Of a stretch of DNA of 64,000 nucleotides, positions 52,870 to 61,277 are shown in pieces (positions within the stretch are counted from its first letter, which is position 1; each line of letters opens with the position of its first letter). Source of the stretch: Haloarcula argentinensis DSM 12282 (lineage in GTDB: Archaea; Halobacteriota; Halobacteria; Halobacteriales; Haloarculaceae); assembly GCA_000336895.1 (NCBI GenBank), contig AOLX01000025.1:184269-248268 (forward strand). Direction: 5' to 3'. The notes beneath the pieces were generated by a model. It was not told the origin of the DNA. It was given only the letters and a program-made list of their open reading frames with translations, and did not search any database. Made by a program: the position numbers and the translations under genes.

Positions 52870-53729
52870 GTCCTGACAATGACGCGGACGCGGCTCGCCC
52901 GAACGGCGCGGGCGGCGTCCGCTGGCGAGTCGTACCGCGACCGCATATCGGTTCGAAGCCGCGCTGCGAGCGCTTCGGTCAGGTCGCGGTTCATCTCGAC
53001 CGTCGACTGTCGTTCGACAGCAACGCTCGTTCCGGTCAGATCAGCCATGCGCTCGTATCGCGTCGCCAGCAGCACGTCTGCGGGGTAGTCGCCACGGAGG
53101 GCGTACCGCGACTGCGTCGGCGGGAACAGCCCGTCGACGATGCTCCGAGCCACGACCGTCGCCACGCCGTCGTAGCCGTTTGTCCCCGCCGCTTCGCGGG
53201 CCGGCTCCGAGACGTTCTCCATCCCGCTCGGGACAGTTACCGTCGCCGCTCGAACGTCTACAGTATTCGGCGGCCGGTCGCCGACGCGGTACTCACCGCG
53301 GACTGGCGCACCGCGATACGGGGCCCAGGTGACACGGACGGCCGTTCGATGCCCCTGGCTGTGGAGTCTATCACGCGTCGCCGCCGCGACTCGTGACTCA
53401 AAGTCCGTGCCGGCGCTCGATACCCGGTCACCGTCAATGGTGACGCCGCTCATCGCCGCCTCACCGAGTAGTTCTGCGACGGTCCCGTGACTCGTCCGCT
53501 GCCGCCGCGTAGCGTGGTCGGGTGGCCTGCGGTGCTCTGACGGTGGGACGAGCAAATCGTACTCGACGCTCGCGGTACTCGTCGCCAGCGTCGACGCTTG
53601 GTCAGCCGCAGGGTTTGTGGTCGCCGCCGGTTTCTCGACACCAACGCCGCTCACGAGAGTCCCCGCAGCAGCACCGACGAGCAGGAGGAACACCGTCACG
53701 TCAGCGACGGCACTCATCGCCCTGTTCAT
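52857..53729 (-). CDS. Anchored extracellular protein of pilus-like operon (290 aa)
   Basis: 290 aa from the ATG at 53729 (MNRAMSAVADVTVFLLLVGA). The N-terminal helix is pilin-like (AVADVTVFLLLVGAAAGTLV), with a short positive leader, after which the chain is predicted outside. The rest is Arg/Thr/Val-rich, including EYDLLVPPSEHRR and YDGVATVVARSIVDGLFPP. Start overlaps the upstream gene by 4 bp and the end overlaps the large protein by 13 bp, so production is coupled. It looks like a pseudopilin-type structural subunit; function inferred from position. Confidence 0.7.
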   Translation of the reverse strand: MNRAMSAVADVTVFLLLVGAAAGTLVSGVGVEKPAATTNPAADQASTLATSTASVEYDLLVPPSEHRRPPDHATRRQRTSHGTVAELLGEAAMSGVTIDGDRVSSAGTDFESRVAAATRDRLHSQGHRTAVRVTWAPYRGAPVRGEYRVGDRPPNTVDVRAATVTVPSGMENVSEPAREAAGTNGYDGVATVVARSIVDGLFPPTQSRYALRGDYPADVLLATRYERMADLTGTSVAVERQSTVEMNRDLTEALAARLRTDMRSRYDSPADAARAVRASRVRVIVRTWSP

Positions 53730-54121
53730 CGCCACACCCGAACGGTGAGCGTTCCGCGACGGACTGCTCCCGCTCCGACTCGCACGCTCACCGTTCTGGT
53801 TTCGGTGTCGGCGCTCTTCGGTGGCTTTTGCCCACTGCTCCATCGCTCGCCGGTCGTCGATGTGATGGTCGCGTTCTCGTGGTAGTTCGCTGGCACCGCA
53901 TCGAGCGCGCTATTGAGCGCCTCTGGCCGAACGACGCCGGCCGACGAGAGCCGCTGTTCCACAGCATCGGCGGTCGGCGTGGCGAGATTGCGGTCATCGT
54001 CAAGCGTTCCGAACGCGTCGTCTACTACGCCGGCATACAGCGCTACGCCGAGCGTGACGGCGAAGACAGCGACGAGCGCGACCAGCGGTTCCGTCGTCGC
54101 CCTATCCGACGATAGTGACAT
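53726..54121 (-). CDS. Pseudopilin-like small protein (131 aa)
   Basis: 131 aa from the ATG at 54121 (MSLSSDRATTEPLVALVAVF); an ATG at 54142 would add seven residues. The hydrophobic N-terminal helix with a Glu shortly before it (TTEPLVALVAVFAVTLGVALYAG, in parts) resembles type IV pilins, where Glu5 follows the processing site, and RATTEP could be the cut region. The exterior part is short and beta-rich (TETRTVSVRVGAGAVRRGTL). It lies between genes 54102-54563 and 52857-53729 with overlaps on both sides. Confidence 0.65.
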   Translation of the reverse strand: MSLSSDRATTEPLVALVAVFAVTLGVALYAGVVDDAFGTLDDDRNLATPTADAVEQRLSSAGVVRPEALNSALDAVPANYHENATITSTTGERWSSGQKPPKSADTETRTVSVRVGAGAVRRGTLTVRVWR

Positions 54122-54563
54122 CGGTCCCTCCCCAAGCCACATGCCTGACGGTCACCCGGTCCGGAGCCGGTCGCCATCCGTCGTCTGTAGTCCGGGCCTG
54201 ACGGGCATCTCGATGGAACGCCGCTGGTGATTCGTACACCGCCTTCGGCCGCGTACCGTCGACCACAGACTGTAGCTGCTCGGTCCGCGCCGGGACAGCC
54301 GTTCGAATCAGTCGTGCGGTGGCTGTCCCACCGTCGTTGCGAAGACGGATTTCACGGCCGTCGAACGCCCACTCTGTAGCGACGAGTCGTCGGTGTGCGA
54401 CGGACCCGGGCGGGCTGGTTGTGACCTCATCGATAGTCGCGGCCGCCGCCGTCGCGTCCGGCGGTGCGGTCGTCGGGAGGCCGACGACGACGCCGAGGAC
54501 GGCCACGCTCACTATCCCTAGGCCGACCCAGAGATACAGTGTGTCGACGTGCGTTTCGAACAT
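54102..54563 (-). CDS. Pilin-like anchored protein (153 aa)
   Basis: 153 aa from the ATG at 54563 (MFETHVDTLYLWVGLGIVSV). One N-terminal helix (LYLWVGLGIVSVAVLGVVVG) without a Tat or Sec cleavage site, followed by an exterior beta-rich domain (RLVATEWAFDGREIRLRND, DRVTVRHVAWGGTDVTIVG). The end overlaps the next gene's start by 20 bp. It looks like another minor pilin or platform subunit. No independent family motif is visible. Confidence 0.65.
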   Translation of the reverse strand: MFETHVDTLYLWVGLGIVSVAVLGVVVGLPTTAPPDATAAAATIDEVTTSPPGSVAHRRLVATEWAFDGREIRLRNDGGTATARLIRTAVPARTEQLQSVVDGTRPKAVYESPAAFHRDARQARTTDDGWRPAPDRVTVRHVAWGGTDVTIVG

Positions 54564-54597
54564 GGAACGGCCTGGCTGCGTTTTCTGATTTAAACTC

Positions 54598-56343
54598 TCA
54601 GACCAGCAGCTCAGTGGCGACGACGGCGACGAGGAAGGTGGCCGTAGCCGACAGGAGCGCCAAGCCGGTTCGGTAGCCAACGAGCGCGCGGTCGAGACCC
54701 CGATGCAGGCCCGTCGATAGCGCCGTCAACAAAACAGCTAAAACGAGCACGTACCAGCCGATGACCGGTCCCAGCAGCGCATTCGGAACGGTAGCGAACT
54801 GCTCGCTGCCACCCATCGATCCGGCCAGCGCGACAGTCGCACCGCCGATAAGCGGACCGAACAGCGCGGCGGTGTTCGACAGCGTTTCGGTTATCTGCGA
54901 GAGGTCCCTGCGCGTCTCGCGCTCGATGGTCCAGAGTGCGTCCAGATGCTCGCCCATCGTCGTCACGGACGTTCCCGCCGGTGGCCCGATTGTCGCGGCT
55001 GTATCCAGCAGAGTCGCCGCTCGACGGGTACGGCGGCTCGGGACCTCAGCGAGCGCGCCGCCGGGACCCAGAAATGCCACCTCGACGCTGGTGCCGAGGC
55101 GTTCCTGACGCGCGACGGCGGATTCGATCACGGCGCTGGTCGGTTCGGGAGTCTCGTCGACAGCCTCGACAAGCGCGGCTTCGACCGACTGGCCGCGGTC
55201 CAGTCGACGACCGACAGCCGATAGCACGTCCGGGAGACCCGATTCGATATCTGTGACGTAGTCGCGCACCTCGGCCACGGGGCGGTAGTAGTTGACGAGC
55301 GCGCTCCCGACGCCGGCCCCAAGCGCGCCGATGGGAGACGCCCACGTAGCGACGAGTGTGCTGGCAAGGAACCATCCACCGATTCCGGCGATGATGCCGC
55401 CCGCGATCGACGGGAGCGCCGACGCTGGCACGTCCGGATGGCTCCGTGGAATTGTCGCTGGCGGGAACGCGACCGGCCGCCGTCCCAGGAGCCAGCAACA
55501 GGCGACCAGCAGCGCGGCGGGCAAGACGACGCCGTAGATCCCGACCAGCACAGGGGCGGTCACTGGCACACCCGCGGCAGCGGCGGCCGGCAGCAGCGAC
55601 GCCATCGCCAGCGGCAGGAGGACACCGAACGCGTACAGCCCGGTCGCCGGTCCTTGGAGTGAGGCCGCGAAGGCCGCCATCTCGTCGCGCGTCCCGTCGA
55701 GGATGCATCGCCGCGCGCGTTCGAGAACCTCGGGCCGCTCTTCGGCTTGAGCCGCCGTCGCGTTCTCGACCAGCCCGACTGCGCGTTCGAGCGCGGGGAA
55801 GCGGTCGCTCCAGGCTGTCGCGAACGTTCCCAGACCGCTCCGTGGCGTCCCTGCGGCTCGCTGCCGGTGGTGTTCCAGCCGGGTAGCGAGCGGGCCGTCT
55901 CCGGTCTGCCCGGCGAACGCCGCCGCCCGCTCAGCGCTGGGCCATAGCGTCGCGCCAAGCACCAGCGTCGTGACGAGCGAGGGCGCGGCCCCCAGCGTCC
56001 GAATCTGCTTCGCCTCCGCCGTGAAGAGGATACCGTACCGCCCCAGCGCCGCGACACCCAGAGACAGGCCGAGGAATCCGAGGCTGACAGTCGTCGCCAG
56101 CAGTCCGGTCACCATCACACCGACGAGTAGTGCGAGCAGGGAGCCACACACCGCAACGGCGTAGCTCGCCGTCAGCAGTGTCTCGGGCGGAGCCGAAACC
56201 GAAAGCAGCCGACACGCTCGCCGGTAGTCGTCCGGTACCTCGACAGTACCCGGGCAGGCCCCAATGAGCGCGGTTGTGAGCGGTGCGGCTGATTCCGTGT
56301 TCGCGTCGTCACGAGAGTCGTCTGAATTGCCGGCGTGGCTCAC
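54598..56343 (-). CDS. Type II secretion F / TadC-like membrane protein
   Basis: 581 aa, start codon GTG at 56343. About eight to nine transmembrane helices in groups; cytoplasmic segments contain the T2SF-type helical bundles (RRLDRGQSVEAALVEAVDET; RLGTSVEVAFLGPGGALAEVP). Two T2SF-like halves are visible, as in archaeal FlaJ/PilC proteins, and the C-terminal helices are GPLIGGATVALAGSMGGS and GWYVLVLAVLLTALSTGLHRG. It serves as the membrane platform for pilus assembly together with the ATPase encoded just upstream; start overlaps the ATPase stop by 4 bp (GTGA). Confidence 0.85.
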   Translation of the reverse strand: MSHAGNSDDSRDDANTESAAPLTTALIGACPGTVEVPDDYRRACRLLSVSAPPETLLTASYAVAVCGSLLALLVGVMVTGLLATTVSLGFLGLSLGVAALGRYGILFTAEAKQIRTLGAAPSLVTTLVLGATLWPSAERAAAFAGQTGDGPLATRLEHHRQRAAGTPRSGLGTFATAWSDRFPALERAVGLVENATAAQAEERPEVLERARRCILDGTRDEMAAFAASLQGPATGLYAFGVLLPLAMASLLPAAAAAGVPVTAPVLVGIYGVVLPAALLVACCWLLGRRPVAFPPATIPRSHPDVPASALPSIAGGIIAGIGGWFLASTLVATWASPIGALGAGVGSALVNYYRPVAEVRDYVTDIESGLPDVLSAVGRRLDRGQSVEAALVEAVDETPEPTSAVIESAVARQERLGTSVEVAFLGPGGALAEVPSRRTRRAATLLDTAATIGPPAGTSVTTMGEHLDALWTIERETRRDLSQITETLSNTAALFGPLIGGATVALAGSMGGSEQFATVPNALLGPVIGWYVLVLAVLLTALSTGLHRGLDRALVGYRTGLALLSATATFLVAVVATELLV

Positions 56344-58202
56344 GGCTGGACCTCGCCTGTGGGCAGCTCGTTCTCAGGCGTCTCGACAGCCACCGACTCC
56401 TCGAACCGTTCGGTTCGCGCCTCGATAGCGTCGAGTACCTCTGCATAGGTCTCCCCGGGCGCGGCGAGTGACTCCACCAGACGGCTGTTGCCCCGCATCA
56501 GGCGACCGGTAGCCATCGCTGTCGACCCGTCGCGTTCGTAGAGCATCTCGAAAGAGACATCGTCGCCGTGAGAGACGGTTTCGGCGACAGATGTGATGCC
56601 GCGGCCGTGCGCCGACGCGGGCGGTGCCAGCGTTATCACGAGATCCGTCGCCGCGAACGACTGGACCGGGACGCCGAGGTCCGACACCAGCCGTTCCCGA
56701 ACCGCTTCGGGGCCGTTACCGTGAATCGTTCCGAGGACAGCCCCGTCGCCGCCACCGACACGCATCGCCTCGTAGAGAACGCTGGCCTCCTCGCCGCGGA
56801 CCTCTCCAACGGCGAGCGCACCTTCGCCGAGGCGGAGTGCTGTTCGCAGGGCCTCTGTGGCGTCGACCGACGGTCCTTCTTCGCGAGCAGTCCGAAGCGC
56901 CTGCACGTCCCGTCTATCGGACCGCAACGACGACGCTGGAAGTTCGGGCGTGTCTTCGATCAGGATGGTCCGGACCTCCTTGGGGAGCTCCCAGAGCAAC
57001 GCCCCGAGTGTTGTCGTCTTGCCCGCGCCGCGGGGGCCGGCGACGAGGCAGGCCCCGCCGCGCTCCGCGACGATGGAGAGCAATCCGGCGACAGCGGCCG
57101 GCATCGTCCCGTTGGCGACGAAGTCGGCCAGCCGCCATACGTCGCGGTCGTGGGCGCGAAAGGCGAAGGCGAGGCCGTCACTGACCGGTTCGCTCACACC
57201 GGCGACGCGGATCTGCCGGTCAGCCACCGTCGCCGTTGCATCGAGCGTCGGGCTCGCTTGCGAGAACGCCCGGCCACTCGACCGTCTGAACGTCGACGCC
57301 AGCGTGTTCGCGCCCGCCGGCGTCAGGCGGACATTGGTTCGCATCGTCTCGCCATCACAACGCACTCGGAGCCGGGTGTCACTCACGGGGGCTGTCGCGA
57401 ACACGTCGGACACTCGCTGATCGGCGAAGATATCTTCGAGAATCCCGAGCCCACCCGTGTGCTTCTCAAGCACGGGACCGACAGCGGTTGTCGTCATACT
57501 GTCGCCGGCCACCGCGGTAGCTGCGTCGTACGGGTGACAGCCGCCGTCGGCGGCAGCGGTCGCGACTCGCTCGTACGCTTCGACAAGCGCCTCCATCGTG
57601 TCCGCGTTGAACCGCTGTTCGCGGGGCTCGATGTGATACATCGGTAGTTGGTCGCCGTGCGTGTCGTATCGCCGAACGACAGCCTCTGTCGGGAGTGTCT
57701 GCTGGTCCCGGAGCGCCGAATTCGCTGGTGGCGCTGCCCCGACACGGGCGTCGCTAATCGTTGGTCCAGTGTATGCAGTAAGCGCCTGTTCGCTGGTATC
57801 GAAGCCTTCTGTGGCGACAGCCAATCCGGTCTCCGCAGCCAGGTCAGCGACCGGCCCCGCTCGACCGACTGCCTCCACGGCGGCATCGACGGGATCCCGG
57901 CGGGTACAGGCTGCAAGTCGGTCGTCCAGCGAGGCGACTCTGGTCGCGAACCGACCAGCCGCGGTGAGCACCGCCGCCGCCCGGTCGACGTACACTCGCT
58001 CCTGTCCTGCCTGTTTCGTGACGACAGTATCGACACTGGCTGAGGGGAGCGACCCGACGACTGTCGCCCGGCAGTCAGCCGACGCGGCGAGGTCGCCGCC
58101 GCCAGGACACTCGTCCGCTGTCACCACCAGCCGCCCACCCTCGATGGCCGTTTCACAGCGACAGTCGGACGCGGTCGATGATCCGAAAAGCCACTCACGC
58201 AT
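56340..58202 (-). CDS. Type II/IV secretion system ATPase (PilB/TadA-like)
   Basis: 620 aa from the ATG at 58202 (MREWLFGSSTASDCRCETAI). The C-terminal ATPase core has Walker A GPRGAGKTTTLGALLWELP near residue 385, the Asp box ILIEDTPELPA, Walker B region LGEGALAVGEVRGEEASVLYE and the His box LGTIHGNGPEAV. Short Cys-containing motifs at the N-terminus (CRCET, DECPGG) may bind zinc. The domain order is that of archaeal FlaI/PilB/TadA family hexamers that power pilus assembly. It overlaps the upstream 157-aa gene by 8 bp and the membrane protein by 4 bp. Confidence 0.9.
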   Translation of the reverse strand: MREWLFGSSTASDCRCETAIEGGRLVVTADECPGGGDLAASADCRATVVGSLPSASVDTVVTKQAGQERVYVDRAAAVLTAAGRFATRVASLDDRLAACTRRDPVDAAVEAVGRAGPVADLAAETGLAVATEGFDTSEQALTAYTGPTISDARVGAAPPANSALRDQQTLPTEAVVRRYDTHGDQLPMYHIEPREQRFNADTMEALVEAYERVATAAADGGCHPYDAATAVAGDSMTTTAVGPVLEKHTGGLGILEDIFADQRVSDVFATAPVSDTRLRVRCDGETMRTNVRLTPAGANTLASTFRRSSGRAFSQASPTLDATATVADRQIRVAGVSEPVSDGLAFAFRAHDRDVWRLADFVANGTMPAAVAGLLSIVAERGGACLVAGPRGAGKTTTLGALLWELPKEVRTILIEDTPELPASSLRSDRRDVQALRTAREEGPSVDATEALRTALRLGEGALAVGEVRGEEASVLYEAMRVGGGDGAVLGTIHGNGPEAVRERLVSDLGVPVQSFAATDLVITLAPPASAHGRGITSVAETVSHGDDVSFEMLYERDGSTAMATGRLMRGNSRLVESLAAPGETYAEVLDAIEARTERFEESVAVETPENELPTGEVQP

Positions 58203-58668
58203 GGCCGTGCCTCGCCGCGGCTTCGGACTTAAACCGATGGACCTGCAGTATCCGCTGACCATTTGACCGCGTCAGCACGAACACGAGCCGATGTGTGCCG
58301 GGTTCGTCGAGTCGGTCGGTCGCGGCTGTCGTTCGGATCGGGGTGCCGACCAACCGCTCGGTCTGTTTCCGGGACTCGACTGTCCAGGTCGCGATACCGA
58401 CACCGGCCCGCTCCGCGAACTGTAGCTGACTGACGCCGGCGTTCGTGTAGGTCCGCACGGGGAGTCGTATCGTCACTGCTCGCCGTGCGTCGCCGTTCGC
58501 CGTCGCGTCGTCAGTCTCGACTAACGTCGTCAGTTCGGTCTCCAGTTCGTCCAGTTGACGCTCCATTGTCCCGCTGGCTGCGTCCGCTCGGGCTATCGAC
58601 AGCGCTGGCGCTGTTGCACCGACAAGTGCGGTCGTGACCGCGACAGCGAGGACCAGTCGGTATATCAC
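58195..58668 (-). CDS. Secreted/anchored protein of pilus-like operon (157 aa)
   Basis: 157 aa. The N-terminus MIYRLVLAVAVTTALVGATA is a Sec-type signal or anchor, followed by an Ala-rich boundary (SIARADAASG) and a coiled-coil stretch (MERQLDELETELTTLVETDD), then a beta-rich domain (AVTIRLPVRTYTNAGVSQL). Its start overlaps the coiled-coil gene's stop by 4 bp (ATGA). It is probably an exterior structural or assembly factor; no family was recognised beyond a haloarchaeal conserved type. Confidence 0.7.
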   Translation of the reverse strand: MIYRLVLAVAVTTALVGATAPALSIARADAASGTMERQLDELETELTTLVETDDATANGDARRAVTIRLPVRTYTNAGVSQLQFAERAGVGIATWTVESRKQTERLVGTPIRTTAATDRLDEPGTHRLVFVLTRSNGQRILQVHRFKSEAAARHGHA

Positions 58669-59180
58669 AGCAGCGCGCGGATACGCCCGACGATGCCCGC
58701 GTCAGGAGTCTCGTCGTTGTCGGGGTCACCACCGTCGGTGATGGCGGAGAAATCGGTCGGCTCTTCGGTTGTGGCGTTCGTTTCTGTGCGATCACCGCTA
58801 TCCGACAGACCTGGATGGCCCTGTGCTGTCTCCGCCCATAACTGATCGGTCCCCGCCGCTGGTGGGTCAGATGTCGACGGCGACGACAGTGCTTCGTCGA
58901 GTCGGATTTCCAGTCGGTCGGTCGCCGCCAGCGCCGCGTCGGCGCGTTGCTCGATGTCTTCGTTGACCGCGCGGATGTTCCCCACGTAGCCGCGAAGGGC
59001 CTGTGTAGCGGCTTCGAGTTCCGCCGTCCGCTCGTCGATGTCGTCGATACGTTTTTCGACGGTATCCATACGGCTCTCCAACTCGGCGAGTTCCGTTACC
59101 TCCGGGAACTCAGTCGTTCCGTCCGTGACTGCGCGTTCGACTGTACGGAGCCGCTCGGCCAGCGTCTCGATATCTGTCAT
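58665..59180 (-). CDS. Coiled-coil protein heading the pilus-like operon
   Basis: 171 aa. A long coiled coil covers residues 5-105 (heptads such as LAERLRTVERAVTD, ESRMDTVEKRIDDIDERTAE, RLEIRLDEALSS), followed by an acidic disordered region and a short C-terminal helix (AGIVGRIRALL). No signal peptide, so cytoplasmic. It begins the run of overlapping genes ending at 49867. A scaffold or ATPase partner role is inferred from position. Confidence 0.7.
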   Translation of the reverse strand: MTDIETLAERLRTVERAVTDGTTEFPEVTELAELESRMDTVEKRIDDIDERTAELEAATQALRGYVGNIRAVNEDIEQRADAALAATDRLEIRLDEALSSPSTSDPPAAGTDQLWAETAQGHPGLSDSGDRTETNATTEEPTDFSAITDGGDPDNDETPDAGIVGRIRALL

Positions 59181-59271
59181 GCTTGGCGCTGGTCCCGTGC
59201 TCGTATTTGAACGCTCGGACGGGGTACTGCGGGAAACGTACCGGTCGCTATCAGAAAGCCCTCGTCCAGCC

Positions 59272-59394
59272 TCACCCGCCGAGGATGAACAGCGCGAGGA
59301 TGATAGAGATGAGCAGGGTTACCAGAATCAGCAGCGCGACGATTGTGGTTGACGAGAGCGCTTTGTCGTCGGAGCGGAGTTTGCACAGCGGCAT
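59272..59394 (-). CDS. 40-aa single-helix membrane protein, possible mini-pilin
   Basis: Frame from ATG 59394 to TGA 59272, 40 codons. It begins MPLCKLRSDDKALSSTTIVA and continues as one hydrophobic helix to a C-terminal LGG. The pattern charged leader (CKLRSDDK), small residues (ALSS), then an unbroken 20-residue helix resembles the processed core of archaeal type IV pilins, but the exterior domain is missing, as in Flp-type mini-pilins of Tad systems. It lies 91 bp upstream of the first gene of the pilus-like operon, same strand. No Glu5 equivalent is evident, so a plain small membrane protein is the alternative. Confidence 0.55.
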   Translation of the reverse strand: MPLCKLRSDDKALSSTTIVALLILVTLLISIILALFILGG

Positions 59395-59572
59395 GATACT
59401 GAACTGTTAGTGGTTCTTCGTCCGGTAGCACTGGTGCTGGACCGTTAGTTCTATCGAACCAATCACCACACTGACCAGTACGCGCTTTCGGTCGAGTGAT
59501 TGTCTCCAAGGCGCCAGTATCTGCCCCGGAGCCAGCAAACGTTTATTTCGGATGCCGTGGCCACGCCGTTCT

Positions 59573-59941
59573 ATGACCGATAGCGACCAGGTGAAAACGG
59601 CACTCGCGGCGCTCGCTGACGGAGAGGGCGACAACAGCGACGGCGGGGGCGGGGCTACCGGAGCAGCCGACCGGGAGGGCGGTAGTAGCGCAGGCCGGAT
59701 GGAAGCCCATGAGACGGGTGGCGACGCCGGCTACCGGACGGTCATCGAACGAGCAATCCGGGCAACCGACGATTTAGACGAAGCGGTCGCCTTCGTCGAG
59801 ACGTTCGGCGTCGGACGACTCGAAGCAGCCGTCACACAGGCCGAACACGAAGTGAGTGGGCTGGCAGACAAGGGCCGGGCGGCTTTGCGAGCGTTCCGGC
59901 GATATCGGGACGCTGCGGCGGGACCCAGCGATGGATCGTAG
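59573..59941 (+). CDS. Uncharacterised haloarchaeal protein (122 aa)
   Basis: 122 aa from the ATG at 59573 (MTDSDQVKTALAALADGEGD). A Gly/Asp-rich disordered region (residues 17-50) is followed by a helical domain (YRTVIERAIRATDDLDEAVAFVETFG, VGRLEAAVTQAEHEVSGLAD, RAALRAFRRYRDAAAG). No motif or family recognised. It is divergent from the pilus-like operon and 84 bp upstream of mre11 on the same strand, so it might share that transcript. Confidence 0.65.
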   Translation: MTDSDQVKTALAALADGEGDNSDGGGGATGAADREGGSSAGRMEAHETGGDAGYRTVIERAIRATDDLDEAVAFVETFGVGRLEAAVTQAEHEVSGLADKGRAALRAFRRYRDAAAGPSDGS

Positions 59942-60025
59942 CCACCGGGCTAACCACAGTGCCGCCGACCACTTTCACTCCGCTCACGATACCCCTTTAG
60001 GTGGCGCTGGCTTACGGGTGGGCAA

Positions 60026-61264
60026 ATGACACGGGTGATACACACCGGCGATACCCACGTCGGGTATCAGCAGTACAACGTCCCCGACCGGCGGGACGAC
60101 TTCCTCGATGCGTTCCGGCAGGTGGTTCGAGACGCCATCGCGGACGACGCCGATGCCGTTGTCCACGCCGGTGACCTGTTCCACGACCGCCGCCCAGCCC
60201 TGGCAGACATCATGGGTACGCTGACCGTTCTCGAAGAACTCTCCGAAGCCGATATCCCATTTCTTGCCGTCGTGGGCAACCACGAAGCCAAGCGGGACGC
60301 CCAGTGGCTCGATCTGTACGAATCGCTGGGCCTGGCGACGCGGCTCGACGACGAGCCGACCGTCATCGGCGATACTGCCTTCTATGGCCTCGATTTCGTG
60401 CCGCGCTCGCAACGCGACGACCTCGACTACGACTTCGCCCCACATGGCGCGGACAGCGCCGCGCTGGTCACTCACGGCCTGTTCCAGCCCTTCGATTATG
60501 GCGACTGGGATGCCGAAGAAATTCTGACCGAGTCGTCGGTCGAGTTCGACGCGATGTTGCTCGGCGACAACCACGACCCCGGCAAACAGCAGGTCGAAGA
60601 CGCCTGGGTCACCTACTGCGGGTCGACCGAGCGCGCGAGTGCGAGCGAACGCGAGGACCGTGGCTACAACATCGTCACCTTCGGCGACGAGGTCCGGATC
60701 ACCCGCCGCGGCCTCGACACCCGCGAGTTCGTCTTTGTCGACGTGGATCTTGGGCCCGAGGAAGGCGTCGAACGGGTCCGCAGCCGTGTCGGCCAGCATA
60801 ATCTGGAAGATGCCGTGGTCATCGTCTCCATCAGCGGCGACGGTGACCCGGTCACCCCGGCCAGCGTCGAATCGTTCGCGCTCGATCGGGGTGCGCTCGT
60901 GGCTCGCGTCACTGACCACCGAGAAATCACGGCCGAGGAGCGAGAAACCGATATCAGCTTCGCCGACCCGGACGACGCCGTCACCGAACGTGTCCGCGAC
61001 CTCGGACTGAGCGAGGCCGCCCACGACATCGACGAGACGATCCGGGCCTCGAAGGTCGCTGACGCGAACGTCAAAGACGAGGTCGAACGGCACGTCCGTG
61101 AACTGCTCTCCGAGGAGTCGGATGCCCTCGCAGCCGATACGGATTCGGATGCGAGTGATGAAGCGCCCGACACCGCGAGCGTAAACGAGGATGATGCCGA
61201 CGACACGGCACCGGTGGACGGGGCCGATGACGACGGCCAGGCGAGCGTCGAGGAGTTCCTGTAA
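60026..61264 (+). CDS. mre11: Mre11 double-strand-break repair nuclease
   Basis: 412 aa. Phosphoesterase motifs in order: GDTHVGY (Asp9, His11), HAGDLFHD (Asp50), VGNHEAK (Asn85, His86), VTHGLF, and LGDNHDPG. Mn-dependent 3'-5' exonuclease and endonuclease that works in a complex with Rad50 at DNA ends. The C-terminal 60 residues are an acidic disordered tail (DTDSDASDEAPDTASVNEDD), ending in a short QASVEEFL that may be a partner-binding peptide. rad50 starts 13 bp after its stop, so the two form an operon. Confidence 0.97.
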   Translation: MTRVIHTGDTHVGYQQYNVPDRRDDFLDAFRQVVRDAIADDADAVVHAGDLFHDRRPALADIMGTLTVLEELSEADIPFLAVVGNHEAKRDAQWLDLYESLGLATRLDDEPTVIGDTAFYGLDFVPRSQRDDLDYDFAPHGADSAALVTHGLFQPFDYGDWDAEEILTESSVEFDAMLLGDNHDPGKQQVEDAWVTYCGSTERASASEREDRGYNIVTFGDEVRITRRGLDTREFVFVDVDLGPEEGVERVRSRVGQHNLEDAVVIVSISGDGDPVTPASVESFALDRGALVARVTDHREITAEERETDISFADPDDAVTERVRDLGLSEAAHDIDETIRASKVADANVKDEVERHVRELLSEESDALAADTDSDASDEAPDTASVNEDDADDTAPVDGADDDGQASVEEFL

Positions 61265-61277
61265 TGGAGGGTCAACA

